19,495 bases of DNA, taken from NCBI RefSeq assembly GCF_902491285.1, contig NZ_CABUHK010000095.1, positions 1 through 19,495 of the forward strand, in the 5' to 3' direction. Made by a program: the position numbers and the translations under genes. How positions within the stretch are numbered: position 1 is the stretch's first letter; each line of letters starts with the position of its first letter. Of the stretch, positions 7,750-13,731 are shown in pieces. The stretch is from an uncultured Bacteroides sp. (GTDB taxonomy: Bacteria > Bacteroidota > Bacteroidia > Bacteroidales > Bacteroidaceae). Under the pieces are notes generated by a model, which searched no databases, was not told the DNA's origin, and saw only the letters and a list, made by a program, of their open reading frames with translations.

Positions 7750-9006
7750 TTATTCTCCTTTCGCGTTATCTTTCGTTCCGGTAGTACTATCTTCTACCCC
7801 AACCACTTCATTTTTTGTCGTTATTATACTATCTCCGGCTTCTACATCTGCCCGGCTTACCCGTACTTTCATACCCGGAGTCAACTTATGGAAGCCTTCT
7901 ACAACAACCATTTCTCCTTCTGCCAGTCCTCTTTCCACCACTACATTATTCCCTACTTCCGGACCTAATTCGATAAAACGTTTCTCTACCGCATTATCTT
8001 TACGCATAGTATAAATATAGGCTCCGCCTTTCTCGATAGTAACCGCTTTCATCGGAACCACAAGTGCACCTTCGCGGACATCCAACAACAATTTCACTTT
8101 TGTAAACTGTCCCGGTAATAATACTTGTTTCGGGTTAGGCATTTCCGCACGCACGGAGAAAGTACCGGTCTGCGGGTCGACTTGCGGCTCGGCAAAGTCT
8201 ACGTAACCTTTATAGGGATAAACAGTGTTATCTGCCAATGTTATGGTAATATTCGGTTGCCAGGAACGGGTAGAATCCTGCTGTCCCAAATTAATATTCC
8301 TTTCCTTACTTTTCAGGTAATCGAGCGCCGTCATGCTAAAGTCTACCAATACTGTATCACTTTTCACGATGGTAGCGAGCAATGATTTTCCACCGGGACC
8401 GACTAATGTACCCAAGTCCACATTTCTTTCACTAATGTGTCCTGACAATGGCGAACGGACAATAGTATAACCCAACTCAAGTTCCGCCTGCGCCAAGTCC
8501 GCCTCACTCATGGCTACAGTTGCTTCAGCACTCTCGTAAGCGGCTTCCGCATTGTCCAAGTCCAACTGGCTCGCTGCATTCTGTTCAAACAGCGGACGAA
8601 TACGTTTCAAGTCACGTTCCGCCTTCAAAGCCTGTGCTTCGTCTTTTTTCAACTGGGCTCTGGCTTTATCCGCTTTGGCACGATACTGATCCTGATTAAT
8701 CACAAACAAAACTTGATTCTTGTTTACATACGTACCTTCAGCGAAAAGCATATTCTCCAGATAACCTTCCACACGGGCACGTACTTCGACGAACTGTTGG
8801 GCACGGATACGTCCCACATATTCCCCATATATTTCTACATCGTCTTTCACCACCGGTTCAACAATGACTGTCGGCATCTCCGGCTCAGCCTTCTGAGGTC
8901 GAGTCAATATCCAATACACGCCCAGCACAAATACCGCGCAAATAATAGCAGCAATGGTTCTCTTTCTCCTCAGTTTCAACTCATGTTTCGAAAAGAATAA
9001 TCTCAT
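7750..9006 (-). CDS. RND efflux periplasmic adaptor (membrane fusion protein)
   Basis: A 418-residue HlyD/AcrA-like adaptor that joins the pump to the outer-membrane factor. Residues 17-34 form a hydrophobic anchor preceded by a basic cluster (KLRRKR); there is no convincing lipobox, so it appears held by a transmembrane helix instead of a lipid. The first half of the lipoyl domain (about 72-107) is followed by a helical hairpin rich in Ala/Glu/Lys (108-178), the second lipoyl half (IVRSPLSGHISERNVDLGTL, 182-201), the beta-barrel (about 215-305) and the membrane-proximal domain (ALVVPMKAV, 314-322). The tail after residue 385 is acidic and Thr-rich and probably disordered. Length is within the family range. 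It is the first gene of the operon; the divergent phospholipase gene shares its upstream region. The ATG at 9006 gives the anchor a normal N-terminal position. Confidence 0.95.
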   Translation of the reverse strand: MRLFFSKHELKLRRKRTIAAIICAVFVLGVYWILTRPQKAEPEMPTVIVEPVVKDDVEIYGEYVGRIRAQQFVEVRARVEGYLENMLFAEGTYVNKNQVLFVINQDQYRAKADKARAQLKKDEAQALKAERDLKRIRPLFEQNAASQLDLDNAEAAYESAEATVAMSEADLAQAELELGYTIVRSPLSGHISERNVDLGTLVGPGGKSLLATIVKSDTVLVDFSMTALDYLKSKERNINLGQQDSTRSWQPNITITLADNTVYPYKGYVDFAEPQVDPQTGTFSVRAEMPNPKQVLLPGQFTKVKLLLDVREGALVVPMKAVTIEKGGAYIYTMRKDNAVEKRFIELGPEVGNNVVVERGLAEGEMVVVEGFHKLTPGMKVRVSRADVEAGDSIITTKNEVVGVEDSTTGTKDNAKGE

Positions 9007-9070
9007 ATCGAATCTTATTATTAAATTTAACTTATGTTTGTTCTATATTCCTTTTACACAATTTACGTGC

Positions 9071-9078
9071 CAAAACTA
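9071..9078 (-). promoter_or_regulatory. candidate -7 promoter element of the efflux operon
   Basis: On the minus strand this is TAGTTTTG, an exact fit to the Bacteroides -7 consensus TAnnTTTG, 64 bases upstream of the adaptor ATG. I see no TTTG at the expected -33 distance, so the promoter may be weak or activator-dependent. One exact 6-base-defined motif in an A+T-rich region can occur by chance. Confidence 0.4.
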
Positions 9079-9121
9079 TTTACACTACCTATTTATTGGT
9101 ATTCAGTCCATTATACGCTGT

Positions 9122-9140
9122 CATTCCAGATGCAGGAATG
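9122..9140. promoter_or_regulatory. inverted repeat, possible operator
   Basis: CATTCC and GGAATG flank a 7-base spacer in the intergenic region between the efflux operon and the divergent phospholipase gene. It lies upstream of both candidate promoters, a position suited to a regulator acting on either. Arms of six bases are short, so this is only a candidate binding site. Confidence 0.25.
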
Positions 9141-9236
9141 TGGAATTTGCCGGGTAATGTGTAGAAATAATCCACAATTCCGACTTTTGGAACATTTTTT
9201 TTAATTCCCATATCAACAACTAAACAAATTATACCC

Positions 9237-9244
9237 TACATTTG
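9237..9244 (+). promoter_or_regulatory. candidate -7 promoter element of the patatin gene
   Basis: TACATTTG matches the Bacteroides -7 consensus TAnnTTTG exactly and lies 37 bases before the patatin ATG. No clear -33 TTTG is seen upstream. Confidence 0.5.
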
Positions 9245-9281
9245 TATTATAATAAAAACAACAATACTAGACCGTGTCCTA

Positions 9282-11498
9282 ATGAAAAAACAAATCTTTT
9301 CAACATTAGTTTTGTCAATTTGCATCTTATTGCCTTTTTCTTTGCATTCTCAGGAGCAACGCAAAAAGGTGGGAGTAGTTCTGAGCGGTGGTGGTGCCAA
9401 AGGAATGGCACACATCAAAGCATTGAAAGTAATTGAGGAAGCCGGAATCCCTATTGATTACATAGCCGGAACCAGCATGGGGGCTATCGTAGGTGGTCTT
9501 TACGCCATCGGATACACACCGGAACAACTGGATAGTATGGTACGGAAACAAAACTGGACATTCCTGCTCAGTGACCGGGTCAAACGAAGTTCCATGTCAC
9601 TGACCGACCGTGAACGCTCTGAGAAGTTTGTCATCTCCATACCTTTCACCAAAACTCCCAAAGACGCAGCTACGGGAGGAATCATGAAAGGACAGAATCT
9701 CGCCAATTTATTCTCGGACCTGACGATGGGGTATCATGACTCTATCGACTTCAATAAACTTCCCATACCCTTTGCCTGTGTAGCGGCTGATATTGTAAAA
9801 GGAGATCAAATCGTATTCCGCAACGGAATACTTTCTACTGCTATGCGTGCGAGTATGGCCATTCCAGGCGCATTCACCCCGGTACGACAGGACAGTATGG
9901 TGCTGGTAGATGGTGGTATTGTCAACAATTACCCGGCAGATGTAGTCAAAGCAATGGGAGCCGATATTATTATCGGGGTTGATGTACAGAACGCTCTGAA
10001 AACAGCAGACAAACTAAACAGTGTCCCTGATATTTTAGGACAGATTGTAGACATTACCTGCCAGACGAACCATGAAAAAAATGTAGATCTCACAGATACC
10101 TATATCCGTGTGAATGTGGACGGCTATTCTTCCGCCAGTTTCACGCCTGCCGCCATCGACACATTGATGCAAAGAGGCGAAGAAGCGGCAAGGGAACAAT
10201 GGAACTCTCTGCTTGCCCTGAAAAAGAAAATAGGAATACCGGACGATTATAAGCCCAAACAACATGGTCCCTACTCTTCCCTTTCTAATGTACGTACCAT
10301 CTATGTGACGGACATTTCTTTCACCGGTGTGAAAGCCGACGACAAGAAATGGCTAATGAAGAAGTGTAACCTGAAAGAAAACAGTAACATCTCTACTCAA
10401 CAGATAGAACAAGCCTTGTTCCAGTTACGTGGCAGCCAGTCTTATTCCAGTGCCAGTTATACATTGACAGACACTCCCGAAGGCTATCACCTCAACTTCC
10501 TATTGCAAGAGAAATATGAGAGAAGAATCAATTTGGGCATCCGTTTCGATTCGGAAGAAATAGCGTCTCTGCTACTCAACGCAACGGCAGATCTCAAAAC
10601 CCACATCCCTTCCCGCCTGTCCCTTACCGGACGACTGGGAAAACGATATGCCGCCCGTATAGACTATACTCTCGAACCGATGCAACAACGCAATTTCAAC
10701 TTCTCATATATGTTCCAATACAATGATATCAACATATATGAGGAAGGCGACCGTGCTTATAACACTACTTATAAATATCATTTAGCCGAATTCGGTTTCT
10801 CTGATGTATGGTACAAGAACTTCCGCTTCGGGCTAGGACTTCGTTTCGAATATTATAAGTATAAGGATTTCCTGTTCAAGAAACCGGAATTCATCGGATT
10901 GAATGTAGAATCAGAGCATTTCCTGAGTTATTTTGCGCAGGTACAATATAATACTTATGATAAGGGATATTTCCCCGCCAAGGGTAGTGACTTCAAAGCA
11001 GCCTATTCACTCTATACGGATAACATGGCACAATACAATGACCATGCCCCGTTCTCTGCATTGAGCGCTTCGTGGGCGAGCGTCATTCCCATCACCCGTC
11101 GTTTTTCCATCATTCCTTCCATTTACGGGCGTATCCTGATTGGAAAAGGATTCCCATATCCTCTGCAAAATGCGATTGGCGGTGAAGTACCCGGTTTTTA
11201 TATCCCGCAGCAATTGCCTTTTGCAGGAATTACCAACCTGGAACTGATGGATAATACAATCATGATTGCATCGTTAAAATTCAGACAGCGCATGGGAGCT
11301 ATCCATTACCTCACCCTGACAGGAAATTACGGACTGACGAACAGTAATTTCTTTGAGGTATTGAAGGGCAAACAATTATTCGGTATCAGTGCCGGTTACG
11401 GAATGGACAGTATCTTCGGACCATTGGAAATATCATTGGGATATTCCAATCAGACGGATAAAGGAAGTTGCTTCGTGAATCTGGGATATTATTTCTAA
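9282..11498 (+). CDS. patatin-like phospholipase fused to POTRA and outer-membrane beta-barrel
   Basis: A 738-residue exported protein. Residues 1-23 are a Sec signal peptide (MKK start, hydrophobic core, LHS-QE cleavage region). Residues 28-240 are a patatin domain with the oxyanion motif SGGGAKG (35-41), the nucleophile Ser65 in GTSMG, and the catalytic Asp210 in VDGG; the Ser-Asp dyad is intact. Residues about 335-410 resemble a POTRA domain (IYVTDISFTGVKADD...). The remainder, about 415-738, is a BamA/TpsB-like surface-antigen barrel with alternating aromatic strands, ending in NLGYYF with a terminal Phe, as expected of a BAM substrate. This is the layout of PlpD-type (type Vd) proteins; length is close to PlpD from memory. 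It should hydrolyse phospholipid acyl esters at the outer membrane; whether the lipase faces the periplasm or the outside cannot be told. The ATG at 9282 gives the proper signal peptide. Confidence 0.93.
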   Translation: MKKQIFSTLVLSICILLPFSLHSQEQRKKVGVVLSGGGAKGMAHIKALKVIEEAGIPIDYIAGTSMGAIVGGLYAIGYTPEQLDSMVRKQNWTFLLSDRVKRSSMSLTDRERSEKFVISIPFTKTPKDAATGGIMKGQNLANLFSDLTMGYHDSIDFNKLPIPFACVAADIVKGDQIVFRNGILSTAMRASMAIPGAFTPVRQDSMVLVDGGIVNNYPADVVKAMGADIIIGVDVQNALKTADKLNSVPDILGQIVDITCQTNHEKNVDLTDTYIRVNVDGYSSASFTPAAIDTLMQRGEEAAREQWNSLLALKKKIGIPDDYKPKQHGPYSSLSNVRTIYVTDISFTGVKADDKKWLMKKCNLKENSNISTQQIEQALFQLRGSQSYSSASYTLTDTPEGYHLNFLLQEKYERRINLGIRFDSEEIASLLLNATADLKTHIPSRLSLTGRLGKRYAARIDYTLEPMQQRNFNFSYMFQYNDINIYEEGDRAYNTTYKYHLAEFGFSDVWYKNFRFGLGLRFEYYKYKDFLFKKPEFIGLNVESEHFLSYFAQVQYNTYDKGYFPAKGSDFKAAYSLYTDNMAQYNDHAPFSALSASWASVIPITRRFSIIPSIYGRILIGKGFPYPLQNAIGGEVPGFYIPQQLPFAGITNLELMDNTIMIASLKFRQRMGAIHYLTLTGNYGLTNSNFFEVLKGKQLFGISAGYGMDSIFGPLEISLGYSNQTDKGSCFVNLGYYF

Positions 11499-11677
11499 AG
11501 TTGCATTGCCATTCAAAGCAGAAGAATTCCGGGTACTACAGCGATAAATACCTTGTACTTGTCTTTCGTAACTCTTCTATATCATTGGGCTAAATGCAGT
11601 ACTTGCCACCAACAGGTCTCCTATATGTTTTGTCCTATTCAAGTACCAGTTTTTAACCCTCAGAATATATAACACAA

Positions 11678-11827
11678 AAGTCGCCCTCAGCTCTGGATTG
11701 AGCTTTGAAACGACTTGATAGAGGGTGATTCGGCTGAAAGCATCCCCCTGAAAGGGAGACATTTCGCTTTCAGCCAAATCTTTCGATGAAATGGAGCATT
11801 TAAAAAAGAGACTGAAGGCTGAAAGCG
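11678..11827. repeat. cluster of inverted repeats (possible dispersed intergenic element)
   Basis: Three structures lie side by side. First, a two-tier hairpin: AAGTCG (11678-11683) pairs with CGACTT (11711-11716), enclosing AGCTC (11689-11693) and GAGCT (11700-11704) with a 6-base loop. Second, a perfect 10-bp inverted repeat GGCTGAAAGC (11732-11741) and GCTTTCAGCC (11766-11775). Third, another direct copy of GGCTGAAAGC at 11818-11827, which could compete for the same partner. No T-run follows any arm, so simple terminators are unlikely. The density of pairing suggests a structured RNA or a small non-autonomous repeat; copy number elsewhere is unknown. Confidence 0.5.
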
Positions 11828-11902
11828 GTTGTACAGCAAGAAGATAACAGCTCGAATAATGTTTTTTTCGATTATTTATTCGCCTGAATCAAAGAAAGTG
11901 CC

Positions 11903-11910
11903 TATCTTTA
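11903..11910 (+). promoter_or_regulatory. candidate -7 promoter element of the small protein / acyltransferase / amidase operon
   Basis: TATCTTTA is one base off the Bacteroides consensus TAnnTTTG and lies 31 bases before the ATG at 11942, a usual distance. No obvious -33 TTTG. Confidence 0.4.
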
Positions 11911-11941
11911 CCGCAAATATTTTTATTATTCACCATTAAAT

Positions 11942-12220
11942 ATGAAGATTATGGCAAATAGAAGAGAACTCAAAAAGAACGTAAACTATATCGCAGGAGA
12001 ATTGTTCACCGAGTGTTTAATCAACAGTATGTTTATCCCTGGAACTGACAAAGCTAAAGCTGATGAGCTAATGGCTGAAGTACTGAAGATGCAGGATGAA
12101 TTTGTAACCCGCATCAGCCACACAGAACCGGGAAATGTGAAAGGTTTTTATAAGAAATTCCGTGCAGACTTTAATGCAAAGGTAAACGAGATTATTGAAG
12201 CTATCGGGAAATTGAACTAA
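11942..12220 (+). CDS. small conserved protein of unknown function
   Basis: A 92-residue soluble protein, mostly helical and charged, with NYIAGELFTECL near the start and a C-terminal helix FNAKVNEIIEAIGKL. No signal peptide, no membrane segment and no Cys pair for metal binding. I do not recognise a named family, though the sequence has the look of a conserved Bacteroides protein. Two ATGs are possible, at 11942 and 11951 (MANRRELKK); the second gives a more natural N-terminus, the first is the first available. Its stop is 7 bases before the acyltransferase ATG, so they are probably co-transcribed and translationally close. Confidence 0.7.
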   Translation: MKIMANRRELKKNVNYIAGELFTECLINSMFIPGTDKAKADELMAEVLKMQDEFVTRISHTEPGNVKGFYKKFRADFNAKVNEIIEAIGKLN

Positions 12221-12227
12221 AAGCAGA

Positions 12228-12782
12228 ATGAAGAAAGCAATTTATAGCTTTATCTATTACCGCCTGTTAGGGTGGAAGACAAACGTTACGGTACCTAATT
12301 ATGATAAATGCGTGATATGTGCCGCTCCACACACAACAAACTTTGATTTATTTATTGGAAAACTGTTTTATGGCGCCTTAGGCCGCAAGACAAGTTTCAT
12401 GATGAAAAAAGAATGGTTTTTCTTTCCGCTCGGACTTTTTTTCAAAGCAGTGGGCGGGATTCCTGTAGACCGCAGCCGGAAGACGTCGTTAGTCGACCAG
12501 ATGGTTCACCATTTTGCCGAGTGCAATAAGTTCCACCTGGCTATCACTCCCGAAGGAACCCGTAAAGCGAATCCAAACTGGAAGAAAGGTTTTTATTTTA
12601 TCGCCTTGAAGGCCCAGGTCCCTATTGTCCTGATTGGCATTGATTATACCAAAAAGACAATTTCGGCAACAAAAGCCATCATGCCATCGGGAGATATCAA
12701 CAAGGATATGAGAGAAATCAAACTTTATTTCAAGGATTTTAAAGGTAAACATCCTGAGAATTTTGTTCTTGGCGAACTTTAA
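12228..12782 (+). CDS. PlsC-family lysophospholipid acyltransferase
   Basis: A 184-residue acyltransferase related to 1-acyl-sn-glycerol-3-phosphate acyltransferase. It has the catalytic HX4D motif (H35 TTNF D40), the GGIPVDR block at 76-82 and TPEGTRK at 107-113, where the EGTR residues bind the phosphate of the acceptor. A hydrophobic/aromatic segment at about 57-75 probably lies on the inner membrane. It is shorter than E. coli PlsC (about 245), lacking N-terminal transmembrane extension, as in many Bacteroidota members. It would transfer an acyl chain to a lysophospholipid or another lipid acceptor; which one cannot be decided. Start at 12228 is the only ATG ahead of the motifs with a close spacing to the previous gene. 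The following omega-amidase gene begins 24 bases after its stop. Confidence 0.88.
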   Translation: MKKAIYSFIYYRLLGWKTNVTVPNYDKCVICAAPHTTNFDLFIGKLFYGALGRKTSFMMKKEWFFFPLGLFFKAVGGIPVDRSRKTSLVDQMVHHFAECNKFHLAITPEGTRKANPNWKKGFYFIALKAQVPIVLIGIDYTKKTISATKAIMPSGDINKDMREIKLYFKDFKGKHPENFVLGEL

Positions 12783-12806
12783 ATATTAGTATAGAGGTAT
12801 TCAATT

Positions 12807-13583
12807 ATGGAGTCTATCCGTATTTCCATAGTACAAACCGATATCGTTTGGGAAAATAAACAAGAAAATCTCCGTCTGCTCCACGAAAAGCTGCAAAGCC
12901 TCCGTGGAACAACGGAGATTGTTGTTTTACCGGAGATGTTCTCTACCGGATTCAGTATGCAAAGCGAAATGCTGGCAGAATCAAACTCCGGCGAAACGGC
13001 TACAACTCTCAAACAATGGGCTTCGCAATTCCAACTGGCTATCTGCGGCAGTTATATAGCAGCAGATAACGGGCGGTTCTACAATCGCGCCTTCTTTCTG
13101 ACTCCCGAAGGAGAAGGATTCTATTATGACAAACGACACCTGTTCCGTATGGGACGGGAAGCAGAACACTTCTCAGCGGGTGACAAACGGCTCATTATCC
13201 CCTACCGTGGATGGAATATCTGCCTGCTTGTCTGCTATGACCTTCGTTTCCCGGTATGGAGCCGGAATGTAAACAACGGATACGACCTATTAATATATGT
13301 AGCAAACTGGCCTGTCCCCCGCCGCCTGGCATGGGATACCCTGCTGCGCGCACGTGCACTCGAAAATCAATGCTATGTATGCGGTGTGAACAGAACCGGA
13401 ACCGATGGATACCATTTGGAATATAACGGAGGCAGCAGAGTTTACTCGGCTTTTGGCGAAGAAATAGCTGCTCTGCCCGACGGACAAGAGGGAATAGCTA
13501 CGACAACGCTCAATCCGGTCTCTCTCAACCAATTCAGAGAGAAGTTTCCGGTATGGAAAGATGCCGACGAATTTCATCTATAG
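12807..13583 (+). CDS. carbon-nitrogen hydrolase, Nit2/YafV-type omega-amidase
   Basis: A 258-residue nitrilase-superfamily enzyme with the complete catalytic triad: Glu43 in LPEMFSTGF, Lys109 in YYDKRHLF, and Cys143 in LVCYDLRFP. The 'CYDLRFP' context and the AGDKRL segment place it with YafV/Nit2 omega-amidases, which hydrolyse alpha-ketoglutaramate and alpha-ketosuccinamate to the 2-oxoacid and ammonia, clearing by-products of glutamine- and asparagine-dependent transamination. It is cytosolic, without a signal peptide. Length matches the subfamily (about 255-260). It is the last gene of the probable operon; 85 bases or so downstream lies the promoter of the next gene. Its connection with the acyltransferase is not obvious and may only be shared housekeeping expression. 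Confidence 0.92.
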   Translation: MESIRISIVQTDIVWENKQENLRLLHEKLQSLRGTTEIVVLPEMFSTGFSMQSEMLAESNSGETATTLKQWASQFQLAICGSYIAADNGRFYNRAFFLTPEGEGFYYDKRHLFRMGREAEHFSAGDKRLIIPYRGWNICLLVCYDLRFPVWSRNVNNGYDLLIYVANWPVPRRLAWDTLLRARALENQCYVCGVNRTGTDGYHLEYNGGSRVYSAFGEEIAALPDGQEGIATTTLNPVSLNQFREKFPVWKDADEFHL

Positions 13584-13629
13584 GATATGCTATAAAACAA
13601 ATGTTAAAAACGGATTGAAACGACAACAA

Positions 13630-13645
13630 TACCTTGAAGTAGGTA
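13630..13645. promoter_or_regulatory. small inverted repeat upstream of the NagB-like gene promoter
   Basis: TACCT and AGGTA flank a 6-base spacer and end 23 bases before the -7 box of the next gene, overlapping where the -33 region would be. The position suits an operator, but 5-base arms are too short for more than a suggestion. Confidence 0.2.
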
Positions 13646-13668
13646 GTTAATAATATAGACTTCTTTTG

Positions 13669-13676
13669 TATCTTTG
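13669..13676 (+). promoter_or_regulatory. -7 promoter element of the NagB-like/PIG-L gene
   Basis: TATCTTTG is an exact, very typical Bacteroides -7 box. It lies 56 bases before the ATG at 13732, implying a leader of roughly 50 bases. It also shows that the longer open frame from 13666 is not the translated form, because that start would precede the transcript. Confidence 0.65.
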
Positions 13677-13731
13677 TCGTGAAAATACAGTCGTAAGGAC
13701 GCTAATCTTACATAACTTAATTAACAACTTT

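Larger units (their letters stand above)
11499..11941. other. gene-free stretch of 443 bases with nested inverted repeats
   Basis: I find no convincing gene here. The only open frame is a 66-codon one on the minus strand (11577-11777), which overlaps the hairpin sequences and has no clear ribosome site. The interesting content is the cluster of inverted repeats at 11678-11827 and a promoter-like box at 11903-11910, both listed separately. The first 80 bases after the patatin stop show no strong terminator. Confidence 0.6.

Noticed and set aside
11577..11777. 66-codon open frame on the - strand in the gene-free stretch
   Set aside because: It overlaps the inverted repeats and lacks a clear ribosome site or promoter; I treat the DNA as a structured intergenic element, not a gene, though a repeated short ORF cannot be excluded.
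13666..13731. Longer N-terminus for the NagB-like/PIG-L protein
   Set aside because: The extension covers the exact -7 promoter box at 13669-13676, so it would not be in the transcript; the ATG at 13732 is the start.
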